Part shown: positions 21,801 through 36,800 of the stretch, piece by piece
Layout of the letters: each line of letters opens with the position of its first letter
Position numbering within the stretch: position 1 is the first letter of the stretch
Assembly: GCF_050947875.1 (NCBI RefSeq)
Contig: NC_134568.1
Span: forward strand, 257,100,615-257,164,614
Direction of reading: 5' to 3'
DNA from: Dermacentor variabilis
Taxonomy: Eukaryota > Arthropoda > Arachnida > Ixodida > Ixodidae
Length of the DNA stretch: 64,000 nt
Translations under genes and position numbers: made by a program
Notes under the pieces: model-generated
The model's database searches: none
Told to the model about the DNA's origin: nothing
What the model saw: the letters and a program-made list of their open reading frames with translations, nothing else

Positions 21801-24800
21801 CCATGTGTTTTCCAAAAATACACAGTTGGGTTCATACCTATATCGAACTAGGTTGCTGCATGTGTGTGTATGTATACAACCAATGCACACGTGTCAATTG
21901 TATACTGAAACCAAGCAACACTTCATTGAAATAACTTGCGAAGACCATAGCCCCGACATTAACGGCAGCTGTAAGTTTTTTCCTGGTATTTAACATGTGA
22001 AAACAAATAAGAGAGAAACAGTTGATTACAAAAATACTTAATACTTATCAACTTTCTTATAAAGGGAAAATTCGACATCCACCCAATCGCAGCAATTGCT
22101 ACAAAGGAAGCCCATACGGGTTCCTCGAAAGAAAAGCATTGCAGTTGAAGAGTTCATCCTGGTCTGGGACATGAAGTCGGGACTACCGCCTTACCGGGGC
22201 AGCCGCTCTACCATCTGAGCTAACCTGCTGGGACGAATTTTTTTTCAACTGCGAGGCTTTTCCTTTGAGGAACCCGTATGGTTTTCCTTTGTAGCAATTG
22301 CTACGATTTAGTGGATGCCTCATATATCCTTTATTAATTGTCTCCATCTTGCAGGTTTCCACAGAACTATTACGTCAAACTTATGCTAGTGTTGCAAGAA
22401 ACTTTTAAGAATATAATGGCACTCTAGTAACCTATTGCAATAAAACAGCTAACTGCAGAAAGCTGATGCAGTTTTACGATTATTTTGAAGTATAAGAAGC
22501 AAAAAGTCAGTGAATTCAAGCCTGCATTCCTGCAACAGCAGGAAACTTGGTTGCAAACTTAAAGCAGCTAGGCCTAGTGTTAGAGTGCACAACAGCATCA
22601 AATGGCCACACGGCCATGCCCCAAACCAATGCCTGCCACGCGAGCCGAGAAACTGGTTCCTGCCCCTCTTCTCTTTACTCTTCCCCATCCGGGTTAACCC
22701 GGGTCGGCTGCGAGCGCTAGCTGCGGTGGCCGCTGCAAACCTAAATCAGGTAGCCCTGCCTCCAAGATTTTAGCGGCGTCTGTTGTGATCCTGGAGGCAC
22801 GACCCACGGCCTCTCATCAAGCCATTGGTCGAGCGCGCGCCAGCCTAGTCATCGTCACTTCCTCCGAAACAGGAAGTGGGTTGGCTGCGAGCACCGTCTC
22901 TCCGCGACTACCCTGAACTACGGGAACCTCCACTCCAATGGGAAGACTAGCGACGCGGCAGGCATATAGTAGAGGAGGCATTGCCCAAACAAAAATGGCT
23001 ACAGCTGCTAGCAGGTCAGCCTGTGTGATAAGCAAAATGCCAGCGGTGGCGACTTCGATTAATACCATTTCAAATGTACACTCATGGTAAAAAGTCCGAA
23101 AATTCGAACAGCAAAGGGTTTCAGCATGTGAAATTTTGGACGTCTTTATGCACTGGCTCAATGGGGTACGTGGCAGTGCCGCAAAGGCATCCGAATTATT
23201 GGGTGTGTCCAAAAAATTGCTTGACTGCATTTCATTCTGCCCATTTTGACCAGCCGGGACGATTACTTTTCACGTCTAAAAAGCAAAAAGTCAGTGGGTT
23301 TAAGTCTGTATTAATGTCATCTTAGGTACTCCCACAAATATTTTAACAAGTAGCACAATTTCTATGCACTTTTCATTTATATGTGACCGGCCCCACAAGA
23401 TGTAGTCGTGCTCGAAATGCACGTAAGAAGCCAATGTCACTGGAAATTGGTTTGAGACCACATTTTTGTCTTTGGAGCACATGTGGATGGATCTTGGTTG
23501 AATGCCCGAGACAGTTGGCTGCAGAAAGTGCCATATCAAGGACTGCCAGTTTCCCCCAAGCAATCACTCGAAACCTTATGTTCTGCTATGTTTCTTGGAA
23601 ATATTCATATGCACATAGGTAGCTGTCAACATTGCTCTGCCCGACAAAAAAAATGTTTTTTTTTTTCGAAGTACAAAAGATACAATGCCTTAAATGCAGG
23701 CATTTTAAGGGTTTGAGTAAACGTCCCTGCTAGCAGTTTTTGCAATGTCACAAAACAAAGGCATAGAATACTACTAGCTATAACCTAAATGCAAATAATT
23801 AGTCTGCAAAAAGTTTGCTGGAGCTATACAGTGCCATAGATAATACAATCATTAATAAAAATAAAGACTATTCCCCAATTCGTGTTGAGGAATGTAACGC
23901 AAAGAGCAAAATCACAAATTTAGGCAAAAGTTCACGGCCTGCTCGATTTACTCAACTAGTTCAGAATGCGCTGTCCCCTGCTATCCATTGTCACCATTAG
24001 TTCCAAACAAGTACAAGCTCAGCGTAGACAACGTTCACGGCAGGCATTGCACAGGTCGTGCTGGGCTCATTGCACACAAGGACAGAACTCGTGCAAACTA
24101 GTATGTGCAATGCATTGTGAATTAAATGGACATTGGGCGACTGGGAATGGAGAATTGAGTCATATGACGAGGCACCCAATGGAATGAAAGATAAGCTGCA
24201 TCTGCGTGTAACACTTATGCACAAGTTTTATCTAATTGCATCATAAATGAACAAGTCTGTGTACCGAAATAAATATATTTGGCCAAGAAATGAAGGAAAT
24301 GAGTGGGCACCACATGGCATATCAATTTGGTACCTGCTTCTGCATCTTTCAATCAGTTCCACGCAAGATGACATCTCGCTATATGTACTGTGTGCTGCTA
24401 TGTTTTCTTTAAGTGTCCCTTTCCAAGTACAAAGGAAATGGTACTGCACTATAAATGGCAAGTGTAGGAAGAATCACCTTCTTGGTGAATTACTAGTCTA
24501 TTTCAGGGTTTGCTGTTAGTTTTCCTTTCTCTACAGATACTCAACTTACTTGGAGGAAAGCATTATAAACGTTCAGCAGGGTCAGCAGGTCTCCCTCAAG
24601 CACTGAAAATTTGTATTTTGCTTTCCTCTGAAAAAGACCAAAAACAGGTGGGGAAAAGAAATGAAAGATAAGTTAGCACAAAGGCTCATACAAGTAGGGA
24701 AGATTTGAATTTTCAATTGGCTGTAATTCAGTAGCCATAGCAAATAAAATAATAAAAGCTTTAGTTATGTAGCTGTGAAATTTCCACTAACTTGTCACAT

Positions 24801-27800
24801 TAAATTTTCAACGCTCTAACATCCTAAACTTCAAAGAAAACCAATGCATGTGCACTGCTTGCATCAATGGCTACCTTGCGAGTTGGACACAGGATTACTT
24901 TAGCGATTCTGTTGTTTACCAGTGATACGGAATATAGAACTGTTCCACACACCTTTCCTGGTATTAAGCATTTTTAACAGTGCGATATATAATACACTCA
25001 TTGGTGAAATGTCTTGCCTTCGATGATAGGTTAGTTAAAAGGTCATTGATAAAAATTAAGAAAAATAGAGGGCCAAGATGCCTAGCAGCACAACAGAAGT
25101 GACACCGAAAAGGTGCTATTAAAAGTTATTTATGACTGAACTGTTGATACAAGGAGAGGAAGTTTCGAAGCCAGGACAATGTTAGTGAATCTAATTGGAG
25201 AGCAGATAGTTTGGAGATGAAACGACAATGAGCAACATAATCAAAAACTTCTGAAAGATCTAAAAAGATAGTTTGCTGGTTATCATTCATTTACAGTGTA
25301 GTTCAGCTGTTAATCAAAATAATGGTGCTTCATGATAACACTTTTTTAAGCCATGTTGATTAGGAAGAAATTGCTTTTTCAGTTTTAAATGGTGGCAATA
25401 TGTGATGCTATGGTATGTTTCATGCCTCAACAGTGTTTTGTCCTCTTTACGTCTTTAGATTTTATGCACATCAACTCTGGCTATGCTCGCAATTTATCCT
25501 TGGTGTGTAGATGCCAGCATATGCTATCTATCTTCAGGGCCAGCCCTGCTTACATCCCCGAGTGAGTGCACTTGTCTACAGGGGTGCTTGCATGGAGATG
25601 CCACAACATGCACAGTTTCCCTGATGGTACATGTAGCCAGGGCTCCTACTTTTGTCAACATTCAAGAGTTTAGCTCCACATTCATTGTGAATAATGCGTA
25701 CCGACTTAAAAAATTACCTTCAGTTTGTGCACTATGATTTAGCATATACTTATTGACACTCACTTATGGTGACAATTTTTAATATTAGCATGAATAAGTG
25801 CTCTGTTGCAGTATTCAGTTGTGAATGATCTTAACATGCTCGCTATTTTACACTCAAACATGGATAAAACAAATTATTCAACATAAAGAATAAACTTAGA
25901 ATGGTTCTCGCCAATATCAGCATGTAACAAATATAGGATACAATGAAGGCATTTTTAAGTCGGAATGCGATTTTGTTGTAATAAGGTTCAACTGTAATGA
26001 TTTGTCTAGTGCATTTTTTAAGAGCGAATACATAGTAGCTTCGTGCTGCCACTAGTGGATGGCAATTTTCGTTTTCATGAACTTTCCCCCGCCTTGCTGG
26101 CTTTCACACAACTGATTTGCCAGAAGGGAATGTTTATTATCAGAAGGGAAAAATTTATTATCGGCATAACAGCAAGAGAGGATTCAAATGTGCATAATAA
26201 AGAGAGACAAAACAAGGAAAGGCAGCGAGGTTAACCATACAGATGTTCAATTGGCTACCCTGCATGAGAGAAAGAGGATGAAGGATTGAAAGGAGGGGAC
26301 AGAGACTTCATGTGCACAGTAGTGGACGCAGGGTGTCCATAAGACTGCATGATCAAAGTTTTGCTCTCTGTATGGGTGTTGTCCTGTAAGTGTTTGGGCA
26401 TTTCACAATAATATAGTTATTGAAGAGCAGTGACTGCCCTTACCGCTTCTGCTTTCCTGCTTGAAGGAAACAAGAAAATGGACTCTATTTGCAGCATTGA
26501 AACTATTGTCAGTGCTTCCTCTGAGCAACCAAATTCTCCTGTAAAAAAAAGCATTTGTAAATTGTAAGATTGTTCTTCCCAATTCAACATTCTCATTGTG
26601 GTGACCACATACCAGATGCCAGTAACATTTTTGCCTGCATGGCTGGTACTGGAAACATGACCATTTTCGTTCCCAACTCTGTGAGGCTGCCATTCTTGTC
26701 AAGTGCTAAGAAAAAGAAAAACAGTGTCGTCATCTCATTATGACAATGGTGCTCTGCTTACCTCCCAAGGCATAGTCCAATTCTAATGCGTTAATAACAA
26801 TTTTGGAAGGGGGTGGCTGAAAAATGTGAAACATGCAATCCTCAATGGCACTTTGGTCAACAACATTCCTGCAAGCAAGAACAAGGTAACTGCTCACCGA
26901 AGGAAAGCTGAAATGTGCTATGTTGTCCACTCCCAGTGACTTCAACTGAAGTATAAAGGTTGACAAGTTGCTTCGCTGTATCTCCGGGGTTGTGAACATT
27001 GGAAGCTGTTTAAAGTCATCCTCTGCAAAGGTTTTTTAAAAATTATATAAAGGTAAGTCTCTAAGAGAAACAGATTATAATAAGCACTGCTTCAGTACCA
27101 GAAGCAGTATCGGCCAGTACTAACCTCTGAATAGTCTGTAGACCTTCCCTGATGACACTCTGCCTGCCCGGCCAGCCCTTTGAGTGGCTGAGGATTGTGA
27201 TTCAGGCACCACAACCAAAGCATCTGTGCTTGTCTTTGGGTTAAAGAAGTTGAGCTTCACAAAGCCACAGTCTACCACTGTGTGAAAGCATGATACATAC
27301 ATGAGCTACAGAGTCAAATTACAATTTAAATCTTGTACAACATACCATAAACAATTCCATTGATGGTAACGGATGCTTCAGCAATATTTGTTGCCACAAC
27401 AACTTTTCGAACTTTTGGACTGAAGGGTTGAAAGGCTTTCATCTATTGAGAAGTGAAAACATATTTAATCAGTGACAACGAGCTAATTTCTTTGTGAAAA
27501 TATATTTTAGCACAATGATGCTTGAAAGCCTCCTCTCTATCAATTTCCAACGTCTGATAATGAGGCAGATGTGCAAAATTTGGAATGTATTAGAATGTAC
27601 AAGGTGTGTTCAAGTCCTAAAGTCTCCGATTTACTTTCAGCAGACCCACTGGCACCATAAAGCCAAAATAGCATTTAGTTTGTATGTTCATCATGCAGAC
27701 AGACACATTTTCGCAATGTCATGGTTTCATAGCCCCTGCAAATGCTCCTCTGCAGATCTGTTTCACACAATGAAATTTCACAGATTCAAGAGCAGAGCAG

Positions 27801-30800
27801 CTCAAAAAGCTGTGACTGTAGACAGTGAATTTCACAGTGTTGGAAAAAGTAAAAATTGCTGCAGTATTTAGCAGCAGGTTAAGAATGCATCAGCAAATGT
27901 TCCTCAAAGGGCCAAAGGGCCTCTTCAGATCCTTCCACTTCTTCCTTCTCTTGCGATTCACATCACCACCTTTACTTTATGCATGCATGGCAGCAATGTG
28001 ACCTCCCTTTACCAAGTGGAACATGGGGGCCATTTGTTTAGTATATGCAATGCCCCCACTCTATTCCCCACCACAGCACATGTCTAATTGTCCTCCTGGG
28101 GGAGTGGGCCATGAGCTCACAAGAAAGGTCTCTGGACCAAATGTAAGGTCAGGGTAATCATTGCAGTAATCCCATTTCAAACATCCCTTATTATTACTGT
28201 ATATGGATTTGTATTGTAAGATGTCCTCTTTGTCTACAAACCTATCTCAGCAGTTCGTGTATGTAGTGCATGGCCATAACAGATTCGTTACTGAACCAGT
28301 CGATACTTCCTGCTTGTGTTTTTGCAATATATAAGAGAACTACAAAGTGATCAGTGAAGACAGGATTGTTAAGCCCAGTGCAGCAAAGATTATATAACAA
28401 TTTTTTCAGCAACAAATCATTCCCAATGACGGGTATCAGAATCTAACTGATAATTATTGACTGCATTAATCAACTACAGTTCACCAATTAATAATTTTTA
28501 ATAAACATTCGTAGGTGGAACATTGTAGTTACAAAACTCAAACAGTTCAGCATACCTCTTTGTTATAAATCCTGTGGCTATCACTAGATCAAAATGTCCA
28601 ACAAAATTTACTGCTGTTTCAGTTAATGAAATCCTTCCCAGTCTTTTTTTTTTTTTTCGAAGTGTAAATGCTATTGACTTGTTTTGACTAGAAAAGCATA
28701 ATTTATTGTTACACCTAAGACCTCCACTGAATGCACTCCGCGAAGAGTTGCAAACAGTCGCACCTACTTTACGTTTCACCCACGTACTTGCCTTTGTATG
28801 GAGAAAAAAAGTGCCTGTCATATCTAGCATAAATGTAGCACAGCTGTAAGACCTTCATTGGGAACTGCCCAGCTGCTGCTTTTCACATGCTGTGGCAAGT
28901 TCATATAAATGCTGTAACAGAACTGTCTTATGCACCGATACAAACTCTCACCAAGATTGCATGAATGGAAGCATATTTCAGCAGGATCATGCAGTGTAGT
29001 GATGTATGTCTATGCAGTTAGCATTCACTGCAGAGGCTGTAAATCTGAAATAAGTAAGGCTGCTCCTATGTTTATCTAAACTAGGTAGTTTTTGTCAGTC
29101 TCTTTAGTACAGACTTGAATTAAATCAATGAAAAATTTATGCATATGAAAAGTACATGCAGGTAGGTGTGACACATGAGAAGATATCTAAGAAATATAAA
29201 AAAAAAGAATTTTTTTTGCACAATGATGTTTCATTATTCCATACAGACAAGACTTATAGGTAATCCAGGTATACGCTCCTGACACTGCCCAGGCGGCGCG
29301 TCCGAGCAGCAATCGTCAGCGCCTCTTGTGGCACCTTCCGTCAAAACTGACACTGACATACCACGCTACTCACGCGGATCTGCCAACGTGATCGCTTGTT
29401 CACGGCCGCTCAATGAAACCTTGTTTTCATTGAGCGGCCGTGGCTTGTTCATGCTTGTTTTGAAACGAACAAATGGCGCAAGTTTTGCGGTGGTTTCAGA
29501 CCAATCTTAACTTTAGACGGTCGGATACGCCCTGCCATTTGTCGTAAAGGGGAAAAGCTCTACGCTGCCGGACACGTTCACAGCGTGAAAGAAACCCCCG
29601 GTGTGACTGTGCTGGCGAAGTAAACGAGAAGAAAGGGGATTAACCGAGGGGCTTGATTTTATTATTAGTCACATCATAAGAACTGAATCATGAGATGTGT
29701 CACTTCCACCAAGCAAAACGCAGCTGCAGCGTATCTCTAGCCTGAGTACACTCAACTATCATATTATGCTTTGCTCAAGCAGCTCAATTGAGTGTGCAGG
29801 CATGGCTGAGATTATTAAGCGTTAGGCGTAGGTAAAGAAGGGAAAATCAGGCATCCAACTGTTCGTAGTAATTGCTACGAGGGAAACCCAAACGGTTTCC
29901 TCGAAAGAAAAGCCTCAAAATTGAAGAAAAATTCATCCTGGTCAGGGACTCGAATCCGGGACCACCGCCTTTCCGGGGCAGCCGCTCTACCCTAACCAGG
30001 CGGCTAGCAGAAGGCAGGGCAAAGTCGAATTTGTTGACAACACGAAGCAAAGGCAAGAGTTTGACGTAATAGTTCCGCGAAAGCCCGCAAGGTGGAGAGA
30101 AGTAATTAAAGAAAGGAAAATCAGACAGCCACCCATTCGTAGCAATTGCTACAAACGAAACCGTAGGTGTTCTTATCCAACCATTTGACTTACCGTAGAC
30201 CCGTGCCGTAGACAAAAAGTGTCCTTCCGTGGTACTGTTTTGACACGCTTGCAAAGCCTTCTTTGCCAGGGATGATATACGCCATATCTTTTAGATTTAC
30301 TAAAAGGCTTTTGTAAACAACTTGAACAAAAATTTTATTAGACTGCTATGTTCTGAAAGTATACCACAGTACTTTGTTTACAACTGCCGAGGCACCGGTA
30401 TGACCAAGCTTGGGCCACTCCGGCCGCCAAGACTCGGGTGACCGTATCCGGCAACCTGAACCCAAGCAGAGCCACACAGCGTGAAGTGCTGAGCGACTCG
30501 TGCAAGCCAGAACACCTGCGGCCACCACGCAGTACGCCTCGTATACAGCAAAATAAAAAGCTCTAAAAGATATGGAGAATTTGCACAAATATGTAAGCCG
30601 GCTGCCCGACAAGACTCTTTCTTGACCAAAAACTTCCAGTCTACTGACTACAATACTTTCTAGTGCGATCATCCAGGAAGGACGTTAGGATGGATAGTTG
30701 GGCGTGTTGGTTAAGCATGATCTGAAGTGAAGGCGCTAAAACGAAGGTGGACGAAGAAAGAACACACAGGAAGGAAGCGCGAGCACAAAATCACGGCCGG

Positions 30801-33800
30801 CCAGGAAATCTGTAGAGTCGGAGAGCAGGCAGCCCTGCACGGCCGTTACAGCCTTTGACGCTGCAGTACCGCCGTCCCTACGCTTTTCTTCCTGGGCTGT
30901 TTTCAATGTCTTGCACATTTGCCATCGTAAAAAATCGGTACGAGAACGTTTACCCGCAGGACGGTGGCGCACGTGGTTCAGAAGTTTCGAATCACACGCG
31001 GTCATAACAACAACACGTGCGCCACTACGCCGTCGACTGAAGTTTGATCAGTACCAGAGTTGCGTTTTCGACGCTACAGGTGGCGCGGCCGTCGCCGGGA
31101 AACTCCACTGTCAGGAGCGTATAGCCATATAGGAAATCCAAGAACGAGTCAGTAAATAGTGTAAGTAATAGCATTTCATAAGCACCCATCGAGTGAGAAA
31201 TGGAGATGAAATTATCACTTTAGCGAGTCATTGAAAATCGCCAAACATTTATAGTGTACCTATAAGGCATCTGAACCAATTAATGAACAATTCAACTAAG
31301 AGCTACAGTGCTTGGCGCACTTATGACAGTTACCTTCAAAACATTTCAAAGCAAAATATTTCCATGCAGGATAAAAACATTTTTGCCATTTTCAAGTTCC
31401 TCATCATGTAGGTATGGCATGAAGTAGTAATGTCAGAGCACTTAATAACACTGCTTATCTTAATATTTGATTATCAATGTTTGCTTGCACGGCATAGATG
31501 GGATCAGAAGTAATAACACAGTAAAATACTAATGACCACACACTATATCCCATGTAGTCACCGCACTTTGCAAAAAACAAACAAACATTATGATCACCTT
31601 TTAAAGAGACACCAACGGAACACTGAATCAATCTAAATTGTTAGATCAGCTTGCTAGAAATGTTTCAATGTTTCTTTTATGCGGAAGAGATCAATAATTA
31701 ATTGTAAAAGAAATTGCAATTGAAGGGGCTGTCCCAGAACAGGATGTCTTATCCAACTAGGCCACCAATCTCAGAGTTCATGCTCTGCCAGGCACTATTG
31801 CCGGCTTTGAGCCAAAGGCCCACAGAGAGGGCACCACACTCCCATAAAAAGCATGGAGACAGCAGCATGTGAAGAAGTAGCACCAGTGAGCTCAGTAGGA
31901 AAATTGAATCAAATTGGCCAAACTATTTTTTACAGCGAAGCTGTAAAAAATAGCTGGAAATATAGCTGGAAAAAATTGGCCCGTCCATCTGTCGCCTGCA
32001 CACCAAAATATCCTTCGGCACAACCCCATGCGCGTGCTGTTATGGTTGGCGTGTAACAACCCGGGCAAAAGGGATGTTCTACCACCATGCCTCGTCAAAA
32101 CAAAGGGTGGATTCCTAATTTGCTGTGGTTGTCTCGAGAGGTTACCGGTCTGGCAGGTGCACCGCAGTACTTACAGGCCCCTTCGTGTGTGTGCATTCCT
32201 AAGTGAAACAAAGAATGGATTCCTAATTTGCTATGGTTGTCTCGAGGGGATGCTGGTCTGGCGGACGCCCCGCAGTGTTCACAGGCTCCTTTGTGTGTGT
32301 GCGTGAAAACCCTTTCCGCGAACCAGACAGGACCCTTGGGAACCAGCGGAGGCACGCTCGTGAAGACGTCAACTGGGAGAATGGATCAGTCGCCCGTCCA
32401 CAACCAGACGCCCTTTCCGCGAACCAACGATGCGTGAAAGAGAAGTGATAGCTGCCTACGATTCCCAGGGCCCGTGGGCTGCCGCCAGTGGAGGCACGCT
32501 CGTGAAGATGTCAATGCATGAAGATGCGTGATGTCCGCACCTGACGTTGTAGATCAGATGGATGTGCACAAATTTGAATGCTTGATTGATATTTTGTATC
32601 GTGATCACCCAACCTGATGTTATGAAATGTCAAATTTGCTTGTGTTCTACTATTTTCCCTCCCTGTAACTACCCTCAAGCGAGGGTTAAATGTATTATAA
32701 AGAAGAAAGAACTGGGAGAACGGATCCATTGCCCATCCACAACCAGGCGCCCTTTCCACAAACCAGCGACGCATGAACGAGAAGTGATCAGCTGCCTACG
32801 ATCCCCAGGACCCGAGGGTTGCCACCAGTGGAGCCAAGCTCGGCAAAACATCGTCCTGGGAAAGTTGGTGCCGCCGCCAAGCACCGTGGGACTCGGTGCA
32901 TGTCACGTGACGTTGACATAAGTAAGATCCCGCCTAAGATTTTAGCGGGCCTATTTAAAGGGCCCCACAATGTACTTTTTCACTTCATTGTCTTCTTATC
33001 TTTCACCAACCATTGAATAAACCATCCAAGTTTCGCACTAGAAGTCATCTCGTCCTTGTCCAGTCACCATGGTCTACCAGATGCCTGCAGCCCGCCGGCA
33101 ACACCACGCTACCCAATAGTAACGCCGGTCAAGGTTGAAGAAACAGGGGTCGCAACAACTGTCAGCAGCGGTGGGGTACGCTACCCTGGAGAACGCAACA
33201 ATGCATGAAAGAGAGAGAGAGAGAGAGACGCTCGTGATTGGCTGCGCCAGTAGTGACGTCACTGCTTTTTGTCCCAGCCGGGCGCACGCACGCAGCAGTT
33301 TCTTTCCGGCTCCGAAATGGGTAGGCCACAAGTCATACGTACTCCTGAGAGCAGGCAGCTTTCGATCAGCAACACCACGAGCAGAACTGGGAACGAGCTC
33401 GTCTACGCTGTGCCGATGCTGCAGCCCGGGCACAAGAACAGGCTTGTGCAGCTGAGCGCAAGCAGCAACTGCGTACCAAGGATCTGGCAGCCTACCAAGT
33501 TGTCGTTTAATGCACCGTTAGGATTAACCCAGTGATAAACATTGGGGCCGCACATTTCAGCTTCGCTGGTTAACCATCTGTAGGAGTGCTTGGGCAGTGA
33601 TTTTACTTTTCATGCCTAAATGAAGAATACTCAACTGTTTTGATGTGCGGCTGACTACCATTTTCTAATAATAAATGGAACACACGTCAATCACGGAAGC
33701 TGCTGTTTTTACAATCATGGTGCCAATCCTGACCAACGTTTACATAAGTTTCTTGGTTATGAAAAATCCATTCTCTGTAAAAGTGACACTTTGGACACCC

Positions 33801-36800
33801 TGAAACACTGTTCTATCGCTTTAGCTTGACTTAATATTAGCCATTAGTGCCCTCATAAGCAACAGAATATTTTAAGGCACTACACTGTTTTAGACTACTT
33901 CAAACAATAGCCTGATAATTTTTATGTGGGACCCAACACGGTGGCTTAGCAGCTATGGTATCGTGCTGCTAAGCATGAGGTCGCGGCATCAAATTCCGGC
34001 CGCGGTGGTCGCATTTCGATAAGGGCAAAATGCAAAAACGCCTGTGTCCCATGCATTAGAGGCACGTTGAAGATCCTTTTGTCGTCAAAATTATTCCGGA
34101 GTCCCCCACTACAGCGTGCTTCATAATCAAATTGTGGTTTAGGCACGTAAAACCCCAGAGTTCAATTCACTTTATTTATATGTTGGCTCTTGGTCTCCAT
34201 ACCTGTTCTGACTGAGGTAGTGACCCATACAGTGGCAAAACATACATGCTTGAAATGCCAGGAGTGTTTTTTGTATTTCTTGAGTATTCCCTGAAACATT
34301 CCAATGAAAAGCACTGAAAAATTTGTATTACGTCAAAGAAAAGCGGGCACTGTGAGATCACCTTGTTAGAAAGGTTTCAATGCTTCTTTTATGCCCAAGA
34401 GATAAACTAACTTTAAACGAAACTGAAATTGAAGGGGCTGTGAATAATAAAAAAAAGATAAACTAGTGCACGTGTCACTATACCTTAAACTTCAAGCATG
34501 AAGTAAAGCAGTTTCTTGATAATACAGTCAAACAAAAATACCATCATTGTATCCAATATACATCATAAACATATATAGTATTTGTCGCATGCTGATATCA
34601 ACGAGAAACATTTGATTTACTACATTGTGCTCTATAATGGTTGTATCTATGTTCAATATATAAATATTCAATTGCATTATTAACTAATAATCTAATTGAT
34701 ACTAGCATGTTTACGAATAGTTTCATAAAGTTTAGCCCACTGTATCTTAATTGGACACCCAGTAAATTCAGCTCAGTGAGAGCATGCAATCTCATAGTAA
34801 CTGCACAAAATGAATTACATATCTGCCAAAAAAGGCACATGACAGCAAGCAATGCTACGAACTTAGTAAATGGCGACTTGCTGGTGGTTGTGTGCTTGCT
34901 GGTTACATTTTGGTATAATGTACAGCATGTTTTTTTTTTTGTTTTTTGTTTTCCAGATCGAACGTTTTCAAAATTGGCTGTGGCAGTTACTTGGTTACCT
35001 TGACTTGTTGTGCAAGTAATATGGACACCTTTGTTTAACCTAACTGGAAAGGAGGAACTGCGTTAAGTCCCACAAGCAATTTTCAAAATTTGTTAGTAGA
35101 AACAAAATGATACAGCTCCTCTACGCTGCCCAAGAACACTATTTCAGCTTTCCACATTAATAAGATATGTCTGTCTAAATATATGTATAAAAATGTACCC
35201 CTGCCATTCATGAATATAAAATTTACCAGACACAATCTTGACATATACATGAATATTGTCACAGGCGAAACAACAGAGACAGCCAGTTTGTCTGGTTCCA
35301 GTCTTTACTGGAACCAGACAAAGAAAAAGTTCCCCTCTTATTCCGAGTCCCAAGCATGTACGTGCCACACCAGATGGCTCATATGTCATGTCATGTGTCA
35401 ATATAGAACTGAAAGCCTAGTAGCTCACAGCTCCAGAAAAGCAGCAAGAGGCCTATTTTATGTCACAGTAGAGCAATATCATTTGTGTTAGGCGCCACTC
35501 AAGTATAAAATGCAAGTACAGTGTCCATAAAGGTTATCCAGACATGCATGCAGCTACCACCTGTCAAAAAAAATAAAAAATCCCGGGCCAGCATACTGGT
35601 ATCTACAACAGGCATTAAGCGATGCAGTGAGAACGGTGGGTACACTGCAAAGGAGACTACACTCTTGCATCAGGCCAGTGCCAAGCACACCCATAGCAGC
35701 CAATCAGACAGCATAATATCCCAGGTTAAGATGCACAAAAACAGCAATTTAACTCAATTTGGATGTGATCAAAGTCATCACACAGCAGTAATGAGGTAGT
35801 GCCTAAACTAAGGTTAAATTAGCCAATGTGTACACATATTCAGATTAACTTCAAGATACAGTAAAGCCTACATATAAGAACCCCCCCCCCCCCCCCCCCA
35901 CTTAGAGCAAACTGCGCTACTACGAAGAGTTTCTCTACACCCAAAATATTTCAAAAGGAGTCTATGGGAGATCCATCCACTTGTAACGATCAGGAGCCCT
36001 GCTCAGTTCAGTTAGAATAAATAGAATAAACCATAGCACGACAGCGTGTCGACAAGCCGGGGAGAAGGTAGCACGGCGTCTCCACAGCATATGCCACGTA
36101 AAAGAGCCAATCAGTGCAGTGCCGTGCCTCACTTTTATTGCGATAGCAATTATATGGACACTACAGGCACATTTCTGCTGTCGCCGTGAGGTTCTGTATA
36201 AAGTCCAAGGGCAATAAAACCGTCGCCGTGCGCCGCATGCAGTATGTGTGAAAGAAAGCGTGCAAAGGTGAGCCGGCGAACGCGGTTAAATCTCGCTTGC
36301 GCGAGTGAGGCACGGGGGTCAGGCAAGGGTGGGGGGGCATTCTCCAGCGGCTGCTAGGATGCCTCGATGTCCTTGCCTGCCACTCCACACAGAGCGGAGA
36401 CATCCGCAGCGTCTACTACGGCGTAGAGCACGCGAATGGCAGGCACTGTAAGGACGTGCTGCCGGCGCTTGTGTGTCTTGAAAGCGATCTGCAATGTGGT
36501 CAAAGTGCGCGCCTGCACATGCCTCATGTTCAAAGCGATCTGCGATGTTTGCAGAGTGTGCATAGTGCCGGTAGCTTTGTATGCACTGTGCTTTCGACGT
36601 TTCGTTCATGTTGAAGTGAGAGATGCACGAAGGCCAATTCGCTTGCTGCTGCTGCAATTCCTCATTCCAGCATTTTGACAGCAAGTTTCTGTGCTCATCA
36701 AGTGAGATGTGTTCATGTATACCTGAGCATGCATGACACTGTGCTTGTTAATTTAGTTAAAACACGGCGGGTTAGTTGGTTTTAATCCATGATAGAATGT

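Noticed and set aside
26730..26999. Continuous minus-strand frame joining DHX35 exons 11 and 12
   Set aside because: The homologous protein runs FSFPS directly into PPPSK. The intervening 81 bp has clean GTGAGC and TTTTTCAG borders and no counterpart in the family, so it is an intron.
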